64,000 nt of DNA from assembly GCA_964407325.1 (NCBI GenBank), contig CAYOVA010000005.1, positions 3,451 through 67,450 on the forward strand, written 5' to 3'. Below the pieces are notes generated by a model that saw only the letters and a list, made by a program, of their open reading frames with translations, was not told where the DNA came from and made no database searches. Numbering within the stretch: position 1 is the stretch's first letter; every line of letters starts with the position of its first letter. This stretch comes from JAOAFZ01 sp964407325 (lineage in GTDB: Bacteria > Patescibacteriota > Microgenomatia > UBA1406 > GWC2-37-13). Below are positions 17,789-26,846 of this stretch, one piece after another. The position numbers and the translations under genes were made by a program.

Positions 17789-19282
17789 ATGTTGAGTGAG
17801 TTTCAGCAGGGTGAACTGCATAACCTTATCGCAAAGCACAAACCTCTCTATTTGTGGAGTGGTTCCTTTAAGTTCTTTAAATCGATGCCCACCCCCGCCA
17901 CGGCATCATTTATTTTGGACTGTTTTAACAGACCAGATTTGTATATGTTTGTCGCAAAAGAAACAGGACTTCCGTTATACCCCAGCAAAAGCAATATGAT
18001 TGAACTGGTACTTGACCATGTCTACATTAACTTAAACGCGGAAAAAGAAATGATTTATAACTCGATCCCGGTCAATATCGAAGTATATGGAGAAAAAATA
18101 AAACCTGCGGTAACAATGAAATGGAGTTTGTGGAATTTCCCCGCAGCTGCGGGGATTTCGATGGGACTGATGTTTTGGATATGGGGACTGTGTACATCAA
18201 ATCAACTGGAAAGTATTTATGCACGGGTAAACCAGAGGATAAGTGAATCAATTGCCAAGATTATTAAATCCTCCACCATTACGGAAGTTGCCCTTGAACT
18301 GGAAAGCGTGATGATGAACTTTGCGGTACTTACAGTAACCCATCTGATTGTCGAACAATATGTGGAATATTTACTGGTACAAAAGTTCCAGTACGATTGG
18401 GAAACAATTGAACGGTTCTACACCGAAAAGTTCGCCGATAGGAATTTGCTGTACCAATCGGAAAAACAGCTAAAAGAAGTAGCCTCGAATAAGATGAGGA
18501 TTGCCGATTACCTGGCAAAATACGGGAATCTTGCTACTATGGATTTTGAGTTGTCTGAACCACGTTATAACGAAGATGAAACGCGACTTCGTACCGTTAT
18601 CCGTGACATTCAGAAAGAACCCGCTCCTCCTGCAACACAAGGACAGCTTCCCGCAATGAATTGGTTTGAAAGAAGCTTGGCAGAACGCTACTGGGAATCT
18701 TTGGCTTACATTGGTTCTGCTCGGGTGCAGTGCATGGCGATCGTGTCCCATCTGCGGTCATTGCTGATTGTATTTGCATCGCAGAATGCCGTGCCTGGTG
18801 ATGCCATCTTTTTTATGAGAAGAGACGAAATTGTCAATAAACCACAAAGCTTTATTGAAGAAGCAAAACAGCGGGAAATACGGTATTTGCAAAACAAAAA
18901 TGTGCAGCTGCCGCAGCTTCTTACCGATGAGGTGATTACCAATATGCTGTTGCCCTACACTAAAGGGGGGAAGCATCAGCTTGTTCCGATTTCCGCCGGC
19001 GTAGTTACGGCCAAGCTGAAATGCGTAAAGCAACCCGAAGATGCCAATTGTCCTGATAATAACTGCATTCTGGTATTTCCTGATGGAAAGCCCGCATACA
19101 CCCAATACTACAAACGGGGAGTTGGAGTTATCTTTGAAAAAGGAGGAGCAACCACTCATGGAGCAATTCTGGCAAGGGAATACAAAATGCCTGCTATCTC
19201 GTTAGGCGGCCAAAAACTTGCTCTTGAAGATGGTATGGTAGTAACAATTGATGGTGAAGCGGGGACTCTGCAAATTCAATAG
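17789..19282 (+). CDS. PEP-utilising mobile (swivelling) domain protein
   Basis: The C-terminal 60 residues are a phosphohistidine swivelling domain: FEKGGATTHGAILAREYKMP with candidate phospho-His 457, then AISLGGQKLALEDGMVVTID. In PEP synthase and pyruvate phosphate dikinase this domain shuttles phosphate between two catalytic domains. Neither the ATP-grasp nor the PEP-binding barrel is recognisable here; residues 1-400 are an unassigned helical region. TTGACA (17745-17750) and TACTCT with 17-nt spacing form a promoter with a short leader. It may be a regulatory or carrier protein, or act on a non-standard substrate. Confidence 0.65.
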   Translation: MLSEFQQGELHNLIAKHKPLYLWSGSFKFFKSMPTPATASFILDCFNRPDLYMFVAKETGLPLYPSKSNMIELVLDHVYINLNAEKEMIYNSIPVNIEVYGEKIKPAVTMKWSLWNFPAAAGISMGLMFWIWGLCTSNQLESIYARVNQRISESIAKIIKSSTITEVALELESVMMNFAVLTVTHLIVEQYVEYLLVQKFQYDWETIERFYTEKFADRNLLYQSEKQLKEVASNKMRIADYLAKYGNLATMDFELSEPRYNEDETRLRTVIRDIQKEPAPPATQGQLPAMNWFERSLAERYWESLAYIGSARVQCMAIVSHLRSLLIVFASQNAVPGDAIFFMRRDEIVNKPQSFIEEAKQREIRYLQNKNVQLPQLLTDEVITNMLLPYTKGGKHQLVPISAGVVTAKLKCVKQPEDANCPDNNCILVFPDGKPAYTQYYKRGVGVIFEKGGATTHGAILAREYKMPAISLGGQKLALEDGMVVTIDGEAGTLQIQ

Positions 19283-19285
19283 TGT

Positions 19286-20026
19286 CTAATTGCTTCCCGG
19301 GATATCACTTTCTGCATTCATCGGGGCAATGCTTTCAAGAATATTTCCGTAAATTGTTTGCAGTGCGCGATTTGCCTGCTCTGTTTTACCTGCGGTAAAA
19401 CTGATTGTGACAACTGTTTTTGTGGGTGATATAAAGAAATAGCGGAGAGGGCCCATTTCATCGGTTACCCGAGTTTCAAGAATCTGCACGTTATTTCTGT
19501 TCGTAAATAGTGTTCCTTTTACGGGAGCTTCTTCCTTCCCGGCATAGGTGCTGTCAAACCAGGTTTCGATATCAAGATCGGTTCTGGTTTCCTGGCCAAT
19601 AAACATCTTTCCACCGCTTCCTTCATAAATAACGTATACGCCTGCATTAGATCGGGTCCACTCGAGGGGATATTCAAGCGTGTACAGTAACTCGGGATTG
19701 TTGTACTTTCCTTGGTAAATGGTCGGTTGAACGCGCGGTGTGGCTGACAATATTGGTTGTGTAGAAACGGTAATCTCGGCCTCTGTTGGAAGAGGGACGG
19801 GTGTTGCAGTTACGACAACGGTACGACGAACAGGAGTTTTCTCGGAGGTCTGGTTTTGCCACACAAACAAATAAGCAGTTGTGCCTAAAGAAAGCATAAT
19901 GCCGATTCCCAATGCAATAACAAGCCACAGTGGAAACTTTCTTTTTGGTTTATCGGGCTGTAACACCATAGGAGGGGGAATGTTTAGTTCAGGGTCTGTG
20001 ACAAGAGAATCGGGAGTTTGGAGCAT
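19286..20026 (-). CDS. Single-TM extracytoplasmic protein with PsbP-like domain
   Basis: The 246-residue protein has a short cytosolic N-terminus, one membrane segment (about 35-55), a Val/Thr/Pro linker and a C-terminal domain of about 130 residues (YTLEYPLEWTRSNAGVYVIY, later YFFISPTKTVVTISF) resembling PsbP/MOG1-type folds. It is the last of a run of four similar single-TM proteins. TATCAT lies 6 nt before the ATG on the minus strand. The function is unknown; it presumably acts at the cell surface. Confidence 0.6.
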   Translation of the reverse strand: MLQTPDSLVTDPELNIPPPMVLQPDKPKRKFPLWLVIALGIGIMLSLGTTAYLFVWQNQTSEKTPVRRTVVVTATPVPLPTEAEITVSTQPILSATPRVQPTIYQGKYNNPELLYTLEYPLEWTRSNAGVYVIYEGSGGKMFIGQETRTDLDIETWFDSTYAGKEEAPVKGTLFTNRNNVQILETRVTDEMGPLRYFFISPTKTVVTISFTAGKTEQANRALQTIYGNILESIAPMNAESDIPGSN

Positions 20027-20038
20027 ATATTTATGATA

Positions 20039-21316
20039 CTACAAGCCGAGACGAAGACATACTGGTGGATTAATATCAATCTTACCTGTAACTGATCCAC
20101 CGGGCGTGGTGACAGAAACCGTGTGGCTACCGCATGTAACACTACTAAAGACGGCGCGGATTTTATTAGGCGTATTTTCCCTTATCCCTGTGAGCGAAGA
20201 TCCGCTCATTGCAACTTGGGCGTTTTCAAAATTTCCTCCAAGAATATCGATTGTTGCTGATTGAATTATCCCACCGGCGATGCTCCCTAATAGTCCAGGG
20301 TCATAATTTACAACTTCAATAAACGGTGCCGGTACTGATGTTGTAGGGGTAGGTGTTGGTGTAAAGGTAGGGGCAGTTGTATTTGCCTGCACTGGAGTAT
20401 TTGTTGCTCCAGATGAAGTGACAGTTGTGGGAACGGGTGTTGGTGTCCTGCCTTTTACGGTCGGTGTTGGTCGTGGTGAACTGGTTGGCCGGGGAGTATT
20501 GGTGCCGCGAAGTCCCAAGGTGGGATTGAGAGTTACGGTAGGAACTGTTTCTGAGTCGCTGGTCACACCCAATACGTTGTCTTCATCATATGTCTTTTCA
20601 CCAAACCGTTCATCCAATACTTCGTCCTGCTCCCTATTAAACTGCACCCATTCGTCTTCCATATTAATCCGGTACACTTCGTCTTCGGTAAATCCTTTTC
20701 CGGTAATGCAGTTTACTTCTGCGAGCATGTTCTCAGACAGTGTCGCTTCGTTTGACCCATTAACACACTTCATTTCGACTGTCCCTTTTAACACTGATCC
20801 GCGGTTTACTTCATTGGGCAATAAGCCATGGCCATAAGAAGTGCCGCGAACGGACGCCACCATTGTCCCGCCACTGGACTGGTACGATTCATTGCCGAAC
20901 AGTTTTTTTATACGTGACCAGATTCTTCCCTGGAGTATTTCGATAAATATATTCTGCGGTTGCGGGTCAAATTGTTTGACTCGGACAATGCTATCAAAAT
21001 CAACACGGGTTACTGTCCCACCTGGGAAAACAATCTGCGCCCGACCTTCGGCACCTGTTTTAATGATGGTACCTTCGGGGATTATCATATTTTCCTCCGC
21101 AGCGACAAATCCTTTCTGCCCGGGAAGCGATACACCCACCGGCTCTGAAAAAATTTCCAGACGGGCAACAAGTTTGCTTATCGTGGGAGAAAGTGAAGTT
21201 GCCTTGTCTTTTACATCCTGTCTATTGAAAGATTGAAGACCATATAAAACACCGCTCCCTATGGTAAGTACTAAAAATCCAGTAACGGTAAATAAAAGAG
21301 GTTTGCTTTTCCACAT
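20039..21316 (-). CDS. FecR-domain surface protein with IPT-like C-terminus
   Basis: The 425-residue protein has one N-terminal membrane anchor (about 7-27). Residues 60-165 form a FecR-like domain (IIPEGTIIKTGAEGRAQIVF, later VASVRGTSYGH). A long Pro/Thr-rich linker (about 270-325) leads to a C-terminal module (IIQSATIDILGGNFENAQV, later VSVTTPGG) like an IPT/TIG immunoglobulin fold. In CPR such proteins are anchored outside the membrane. No sigma factor or TonB receptor lies nearby, so classical FecR signalling is unlikely. Confidence 0.7.
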   Translation of the reverse strand: MWKSKPLLFTVTGFLVLTIGSGVLYGLQSFNRQDVKDKATSLSPTISKLVARLEIFSEPVGVSLPGQKGFVAAEENMIIPEGTIIKTGAEGRAQIVFPGGTVTRVDFDSIVRVKQFDPQPQNIFIEILQGRIWSRIKKLFGNESYQSSGGTMVASVRGTSYGHGLLPNEVNRGSVLKGTVEMKCVNGSNEATLSENMLAEVNCITGKGFTEDEVYRINMEDEWVQFNREQDEVLDERFGEKTYDEDNVLGVTSDSETVPTVTLNPTLGLRGTNTPRPTSSPRPTPTVKGRTPTPVPTTVTSSGATNTPVQANTTAPTFTPTPTPTTSVPAPFIEVVNYDPGLLGSIAGGIIQSATIDILGGNFENAQVAMSGSSLTGIRENTPNKIRAVFSSVTCGSHTVSVTTPGGSVTGKIDINPPVCLRLGL

Positions 21317-21350
21317 ATCTATCTGACAACTTATTCAAGTATATCAAGTC

Positions 21351-21557
21351 TTACTGGTTATTTTCGACCGGGCGGGTGATAATCATCTTCTGATTATCCG
21401 GAGAGCTTGCATTCACATTGCGAGTATTGGTATTGTAGTAAGCCCATAGAAAAACTCCGCAAGATACAACCACAAGGAGCATAACAATAATACGGGGATT
21501 AATTGTGGGAGCATCAGAGGTGGACTTTTTTAGTTTAAACCGGGACTTTGGAAGCAT
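21351..21557 (-). CDS. Small single-TM protein, 68 aa
   Basis: A basic N-terminus (KSRFKLKK) precedes one membrane helix (about 23-40, RIIVMLLVVVSCGVFLWAYY) and a polar tail of about 25 residues outside the membrane. No homologue is recognised. TATACT lies exactly 6 nt before the ATG on the minus strand, which supports a real gene with a leaderless message. It belongs to the cluster of single-TM exported proteins. Confidence 0.6.
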   Translation of the reverse strand: MLPKSRFKLKKSTSDAPTINPRIIVMLLVVVSCGVFLWAYYNTNTRNVNASSPDNQKMIITRPVENNQ

Positions 21558-21572
21558 GAATTCAGTATAACT

Positions 21573-22508
21573 TTAACTATCCTTTTTTTCAATGTATCGA
21601 AAGCTGTCAGTTATCTTCTTAAAGACATCTTCATTGCTTTTGTTATTCACATCTAATTCAGTCGAATCAAGTTCGATACTATAGACTTTTTCTTTATCTT
21701 TTGAAAACACGTAAGCAGCAATTGTTTTATAGGTAGCTCCGCCAGTATTCAGTTCATATGAATGTGCTTTTTTCCCATCCTGCCCATTGAGTGAAATGGA
21801 CTCTGTCCCGTTTTTTGGCTTTCTGCCACGAGGGTCACTTTCCAAATAAGCGTCAATCGAATCAAATTTCTTTTTTGTCACCCCTAAATGGAGTTTGTAT
21901 TTCCCGTCTTCGCTTTCAAGTGTTTTAATATCCGTGTCTCCTTCTGTTCTGGTACCTGCTTTTTTCCACTTTTCGTGTTCCACTGAAAACAGATCATCGG
22001 GACTAATTGCTACATTTTCGGGAACAGGTGTCGGTGACGGTGAGGCAGAAGGCGTTGGGCTACTCCCTTTGGTAGGTTTCGGAGGAACTTTTTGCATTTT
22101 GCCGTCGGGTGTTTTCATCATTTGCCCCGGCTGCTGTCCCATTTGCTGCTGTGCAGCAGCTTGCGGATTGGTTAGCCCTTTTTTCTGGTTGTTGTTTGCT
22201 GCACCTACCTGAACTTCAGGAAGGGAATCATTTACTCCCATAATATTTTTCTCATTCGGGTCGCTATATAATAGTTCATTTTGATCCCGTTCCATCATTT
22301 TGGATTGCAGAGTTGAGTTAAATGAATAGTATGCAATAAATCCGATAAGGGAAAACACCACGATAACAATAGTTATGATGGTTATTGAAGTGGAAACCGA
22401 TTGTGCATGGGGCGATTTATGAAGCTCTATAACCTTTTTGCTGATATCGGTATAGTTTTTGACTTCCGGTGAAGTAGATTCTGGTGACTGTGATCCGAAT
22501 TCTGGCAT
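21573..22508 (-). CDS. Single-TM protein with Gln/Pro-rich linker and PsbP/DcrB-like C-terminus
   Basis: The protein of about 311 residues (from ATG 22508; GTG 22526 is an alternative) has a soluble N-terminus, a membrane helix near residues 42-65, a Gln/Met/Pro-rich linker (about 110-165) and a C-terminal alpha/beta domain of about 140 residues that resembles that of the 19286 gene in character (KYKLHLGVTKKKFDSIDAYL, DSFRYIEKK at the end). The resemblance to PsbP or DcrB is loose. It heads the run of exported proteins read toward 19286. Confidence 0.55.
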   Translation of the reverse strand: MPEFGSQSPESTSPEVKNYTDISKKVIELHKSPHAQSVSTSITIITIVIVVFSLIGFIAYYSFNSTLQSKMMERDQNELLYSDPNEKNIMGVNDSLPEVQVGAANNNQKKGLTNPQAAAQQQMGQQPGQMMKTPDGKMQKVPPKPTKGSSPTPSASPSPTPVPENVAISPDDLFSVEHEKWKKAGTRTEGDTDIKTLESEDGKYKLHLGVTKKKFDSIDAYLESDPRGRKPKNGTESISLNGQDGKKAHSYELNTGGATYKTIAAYVFSKDKEKVYSIELDSTELDVNNKSNEDVFKKITDSFRYIEKKDS

Positions 22509-22552
22509 ACCAGTATATGGTAGCACATCGTGATAAGGGATAGGTAAGGGGA

Positions 22553-22985
22553 TTATGAGAATCTGAAAGGGGTATTGAAAATGTCTCCAAGCTTGTTTTC
22601 ATACATAGCTCTTCCGACTATTACAGCGTCGATATTCCGCTGGTGTGCAGTTTTAATATCTTCTATCGACGAAATTCCCCCCGAGACAATCACTACCGCC
22701 CCCGACAGCTTTTTGAATTCTGCCGCAAGCGCATGTTTATACGCTTTGGATTGCTGCTCAAGTGATTCATCAAAAGAAAATGATGCGGTGATATGGGAAA
22801 AATCAGTGTGCTCTGTTACCAGTGCCTCGTAACAATAACCTGCCAAACGTTGAGAGCTGTAAGGTACTGACTATTATTTCCGTACCCTGTGATACAAAAT
22901 GACGTGCGATCTTTACCGGGTCAGTCCCCAAATGAAGATATATGGGAGCGCCGTTTTGAATATCAATAGCTGGGATTATACGCAT
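22553..22985 (-). pseudogene. Decayed hisA-like (beta/alpha)8 isomerase
   Basis: From ATG 22985 the frame reads MRIIPAIDIQNGAPIYLHLG, the first strand and loop of HisA, and then runs out of frame near 22850. In another frame, 22553-22846, the sequence continues with VVIVSGGISSIEDI and AVIVGRAMYEN, the phosphate-binding strands 7 and 8 of HisA. Together they cover about 145 residues where HisA has about 240, so the middle of the barrel is deleted as well as frame-shifted. The start overlaps the phosphoribosyltransferase gene by 23 nt, implying former translational coupling. HisA isomerises a histidine-pathway intermediate. Confidence 0.65.
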
Positions 22986-23847
22986 AGGGTTGTGATAGTA
23001 TAGCAATCGCCGCCAAAAAGGTGTCACGTTGGTTTGGATTTACTTTTGTTTCAAGAAATTCTGCTGTCAACTTTTCAGCTTTCCTGTCTCCCGGTAATAA
23101 AGACGATAAAAAGTGCAAATCTGGATTGGGCTGTACTTGTCCTGTAAAAATTTTCCCCGCACATACATATGCAAAGCCGGGGAGTGATGAAGCAGTTTCC
23201 ATGCGGGCAGCATTACTATTCGGATCAAACATGATGGGGGCCATTATGCTCCATTGAGCATCGCTGAACTCAGTTGCATATCTCATGGCTTCAGCGGTAA
23301 TTCCGGTACTGAGGACATCATCAACAATAACAACATGGCGTGGTTGCCGCCCTTGCATTGCTTGCATAATTCTGTCGTTAATTCCGGGAAGATTAACTCC
23401 CATTACTGCTCCTGTAACAGGATCTCTTACGCGCTTTGCCTCTATTTCTGCTTCGCAAAAACCGGCTGTAATGTTTTGCAGCATCCTTTGCACCAGTTTC
23501 CCCCCGTTTCCCGGATACAGCAAGAGTGTTTCTTCGGGAGGAATAGTTTCTTCGGGAGGGGTACGGGCTAAAGAGTCGGAAAAGGTTTCGTACATTTGTG
23601 CAACGAGTGTATCCAGTTGTTGAACATCAACGGTTCCTTTATTACAGGACTGTACTAGCATCTCAAGTGCTTGAGCCGCACCTATACCTGCAAAAGGAGT
23701 GATATCATCGATAATTATATGTTTGGAAGCGGGCACCCATTCACAGCTTCCAAAGCGTAGGTTATCAAATTTGCTGAGTGAGCGCCTAAAGGCTTCCCTG
23801 TTTGATTCAATCTGTAATTTCCATTGTTCATTTTCTGATATTGACAT
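22963..23847 (-). CDS. Type I phosphoribosyltransferase-domain protein
   Basis: The 294-residue protein contains a clear PRPP-binding motif, HVVIVDDVLSTGITAE (about 171-186), at the expected position after a core beta strand. The N-terminal 100 residues are helical and unassigned. It is not HisG by sequence. It lies behind the attenuator-like leader and directly upstream of, and overlapping, the hisA-like remnant, so I infer a role tied to histidine or PRPP metabolism, but the reaction cannot be named. The ATG at 23847 sits 18 nt past the T-run of the leader terminator. Confidence 0.75.
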   Translation of the reverse strand: MSISENEQWKLQIESNREAFRRSLSKFDNLRFGSCEWVPASKHIIIDDITPFAGIGAAQALEMLVQSCNKGTVDVQQLDTLVAQMYETFSDSLARTPPEETIPPEETLLLYPGNGGKLVQRMLQNITAGFCEAEIEAKRVRDPVTGAVMGVNLPGINDRIMQAMQGRQPRHVVIVDDVLSTGITAEAMRYATEFSDAQWSIMAPIMFDPNSNAARMETASSLPGFAYVCAGKIFTGQVQPNPDLHFLSSLLPGDRKAEKLTAEFLETKVNPNQRDTFLAAIAILSQPYAYNPSY

Positions 23848-23865
23848 AAAAAGGAAAAAATGTAT

Positions 23866-23963
23866 AAAAAAAGACCCCGACGTGGGGCCTTGTTACTTGT
23901 ACCAGTAGAAAGAAGCCCCGCTTATGCGAGGTGGTGATACAAAGCAGTTACTAATAATTTCAT
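23866..23963 (-). promoter_or_regulatory. Candidate histidine-type transcription attenuator
   Basis: Read on the minus strand, a 13-codon leader ORF with tandem CAC codons is followed by segment 1 (CCTCGC), segment 2 (GCGGGGCTT), segment 3 (AAGGCCCC) and segment 4 (GGGGTCTT) with seven T. Segments 1:2 form a hairpin whose loop contains the leader stop codon, 2:3 can form a 7-bp antiterminator, and 3:4 form an 8-bp rho-independent terminator (23866-23889). This is the arrangement of trp/his leaders in enterobacteria. The downstream genes are a phosphoribosyltransferase and a hisA-like remnant. Confidence 0.55.
23922..23963 (-). CDS. Putative leader peptide MKLLVTALYHHLA
   Basis: The ORF encodes 13 residues with Tyr-His-His at 9-11 and stops two codons later, the same geometry as the Trp-Trp in the E. 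coli trp leader peptide. TAGTAT lies 6 nt before its ATG on the minus strand, consistent with the leaderless starts used elsewhere here, so the ribosome could load at the 5' end. The His codons fall in the 5' arm of the first hairpin. It is short enough to be a chance ORF. Confidence 0.45.
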   Translation of the reverse strand: MKLLVTALYHHLA

Positions 23964-24005
23964 GACAGTATACTAACATAATAAAACCCGGTATGCAAGG
24001 GAGAT

Positions 24006-26774
24006 TTAAGCGGCTTTCATGTGTCGGGCTCGTTGTATTATGTCGTCAAGTTGCGGGACAGCCGCCCTTTCATATGAACGACCTGCAGGAAAGGGAATAT
24101 CCATTGCATGAAGCGTCTCTATTTCTTTGTCTAAATACCGGAAAGCAGGTTTGAGGTTTTTTAAATAAACAGCCGTATCTCCACCAAAACCGGCTTCCAG
24201 AGTCATCACAGATCCTGCTCTCATTATTTCTTTATACACTGTTTCATAATCAAACTGTCTGCCCATGTTACCTCTGGTATCAATGGTTGTTAAATCAATT
24301 CCTTCTTTTGCAAGTTGTTCCGCAGCCAGCACAGCTAGAGGAACATTGTTCCCATGGGTAATACACACAATAGGCTCCCGGCCTAAAGCATGAGGTTTAA
24401 AACCGGGCGGCTGTATTACACGGGCTTCACCGACAGGTGTTCTTACACGTCCCTGATAGGGTTGTCGTGCACTATGCATCAGGCTTATTGGATGGTACAG
24501 GAAAACAGGATATCCCCGAGCGGCCAATGCCACTGCTTCACGGACATGGCCGCCTGCTTCAATAGGATTGGATGACGTTAACAGAACTCCCCCTGCTCTC
24601 TGCACATACTCATACAGGTAAGAGTTGCCATGTCCTATTCCTCCAACACCACCATCTGGCCCCCCGATTCTTGCACCATCATTGACCTCAATTACCATCC
24701 CTACCGGAAATTTTCCATTACTGCGCCACAGTGTATTGAGCAATGACCCGTGTATTTGCTCCGCTGCACTATGAATATATGGTCCGAATCCAATTTGAAC
24801 ATAGGGAATTTCTCCTGGTGATAATTCGCGTGGTCCTTTTGAAAAAGTCCTTCCAGTTGCAGTTGCTACAATTCCTACCTCGCTAATCGGGAAATGTCGG
24901 ACTCGTCTGTTCCCGAAGATTGCTTCAAGGTATTTGCTAGTGCCAAAATAACCACCCTTTCCTTTAAGCATATCGATAAGTAACGATTGTATACCTGGTG
25001 GAACCTGATCAAACTTGCCTTCGTTCCAGCAGCGTAGCGCACGTCTTGCGTAAATAATTTCCTGATGAGAATAATCACCGGTAAGTTCTGCTTCAGTAAT
25101 TCTGTCATCTCCATATTTGAGCATATCCCGGCCAATATCAAATTGACCGACATCCTCTCCATACACAACAAGTCGGGGATCTCTTTTAAGACATTCTGCA
25201 AGAGCAATACAAATATGCTGGCTTGTCGATAGCAGCTGCCCATCTTTTATGGTATCGGGATTAACATATTCTGCAGTTGGGTCGCGCGGGATAATTAAAC
25301 GTTCCGTATTAAAAGAATAGTGTTCGTACCTTCCCGGTGCAACTTCGCCAGACACCGTTACTTTTGCTAATCCGAATGTAGCTTCTTCCGGATAAACAAA
25401 GTTATAAAGCCTTTCCGGATTGGCAGGAGGTAGCTGGAGAATTTCGGTGTACATCTGGTCAATATGGTTTTCCGCGTTTGCATCAACCTGGTCCAGAAGC
25501 TCTGCTGATGCTACTCCCCTTTCTATAAGATGCTTGCGATAGAGAGGGAGCGCATCATGCGATAAGTGTTCTTCAACTTCGTGGAGGGGGAATGTTTTTG
25601 ATTCCTCAAATGTACTGGTATGGTCTGTTACGCGCGGGACATTGTTTACCTGTAAAAGGACTATACCTTCCCTGCTTCGGGCATACCTCATTGCTTCAAA
25701 AGTGGCCTGAGCCATTCCCTCAATATCATCAATACTTACATCAATGAGCTTGAAGTTACCAGCAGCTTGAAAACTACGAAAAGGGAGAGAAGGATCATAT
25801 TCTCCGGATTCGGCATTAAAAATAGAATTAGTGCTTAATCCCATACCTATACCGCCAAAATTATTTACTACGGTGAATACCATCCCAAGGCCATGTTCAT
25901 CACCATACAGTTGCTTGTACTGCTGGTCATCTTTTACCGCCTGCCAGACTGCATCATACATTGCAGGTTGCCGTACTGAAGCTTCTCCCGTAGTGGCTAT
26001 GGTAACAGGACTTTTTGAGTTATTTCTTGCATAGCTCCGGTCCGGATTTAATGCGCGGTTTGCAAATGCTGTAGCATGGCCCACTGCCTGGGGTATGTGA
26101 GTAGTAGTGTAGCTCATTGCCGGGTAGATGCTGAATTCTGATGCTGCAACATGGCCACCAAGATTACGTGCATCAGTGCCACGGTCACCATCGGTATGAG
26201 CATCCTGTCTGGCCAATTGATTTGTTTCCACACCGCGTATTATTGCTGAAGTCGTTCCGCGGTAATAGGTATAAATCGGGTTATTGTTAGCTTCAAGCTC
26301 TGGATCCTCACTACCATCCGCTTCAGCTAAAGCGACTGCTGCTGCTTCAAAACATCTTGCAATGTATTCACCACCGGCATCATATACAAAAAACTGAAGT
26401 TTTCCTGCTCCACCGGGATATTCCTGTCCGCTCCGCTGGAGCAGTTTCCCTTTTTCTGCATATTCACGGGAAAATCTCATTGCTACATATTCACGAAGCA
26501 AACGTTGTCGTGTTAATCCGAAAGTTGCCTTTCCTTCAATCCGTTCTGCAAGCCATTCGGTAGTAACAGGAGAGGTCAACCCTTCAAAGGCAGTATTTAG
26601 AATACTATCTTCTTCCGTCCACGGAGGTGGTTGGGTAATGGACTCATCTGCTAACAGTTCAATCTCACGCAAACCCTGTAATCCTTGCAGGATAAAGTAA
26701 GGCATTTGTCGATCATTCGGAATTTTATCTTCCTGTAAAGCTACTTGTAAATCGCTTTCGCCGGCTTTGAGCAT
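24006..26774 (-). CDS. Fused E1 alpha/beta 2-oxoacid dehydrogenase (thiamine diphosphate)
   Basis: The protein of about 922 residues joins an E1-alpha-like half (HVAASEFSIYPAMSYTTTHI, then IATTGEASVRQPAMYDAVWQ and MVFTVVNNFGGIG, the thiamine-diphosphate region) to an E1-beta half (ICIALAECLKRDPRLVVYGE, later FGPYIHSAAEQIHG and a transketolase C-terminal domain with VMTLEAGFGG). Such enzymes decarboxylate pyruvate or branched-chain oxoacids and pass the acyl group to an E2 lipoyl protein. No E2 or E3 gene is in the window. I start at ATG 26774 (TATAAT 10 nt upstream) rather than GTG 26825. The 3' gap holds the attenuator-like leader of the next gene. Confidence 0.8.
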   Translation of the reverse strand: MLKAGESDLQVALQEDKIPNDRQMPYFILQGLQGLREIELLADESITQPPPWTEEDSILNTAFEGLTSPVTTEWLAERIEGKATFGLTRQRLLREYVAMRFSREYAEKGKLLQRSGQEYPGGAGKLQFFVYDAGGEYIARCFEAAAVALAEADGSEDPELEANNNPIYTYYRGTTSAIIRGVETNQLARQDAHTDGDRGTDARNLGGHVAASEFSIYPAMSYTTTHIPQAVGHATAFANRALNPDRSYARNNSKSPVTIATTGEASVRQPAMYDAVWQAVKDDQQYKQLYGDEHGLGMVFTVVNNFGGIGMGLSTNSIFNAESGEYDPSLPFRSFQAAGNFKLIDVSIDDIEGMAQATFEAMRYARSREGIVLLQVNNVPRVTDHTSTFEESKTFPLHEVEEHLSHDALPLYRKHLIERGVASAELLDQVDANAENHIDQMYTEILQLPPANPERLYNFVYPEEATFGLAKVTVSGEVAPGRYEHYSFNTERLIIPRDPTAEYVNPDTIKDGQLLSTSQHICIALAECLKRDPRLVVYGEDVGQFDIGRDMLKYGDDRITEAELTGDYSHQEIIYARRALRCWNEGKFDQVPPGIQSLLIDMLKGKGGYFGTSKYLEAIFGNRRVRHFPISEVGIVATATGRTFSKGPRELSPGEIPYVQIGFGPYIHSAAEQIHGSLLNTLWRSNGKFPVGMVIEVNDGARIGGPDGGVGGIGHGNSYLYEYVQRAGGVLLTSSNPIEAGGHVREAVALAARGYPVFLYHPISLMHSARQPYQGRVRTPVGEARVIQPPGFKPHALGREPIVCITHGNNVPLAVLAAEQLAKEGIDLTTIDTRGNMGRQFDYETVYKEIMRAGSVMTLEAGFGGDTAVYLKNLKPAFRYLDKEIETLHAMDIPFPAGRSYERAAVPQLDDIIQRARHMKAA

Positions 26775-26846
26775 AATTTTTGAAATTATAATCACTGACG
26801 TATGTTTTAACCATATATTTTCCACATTCTTCTATACTATTTATGT

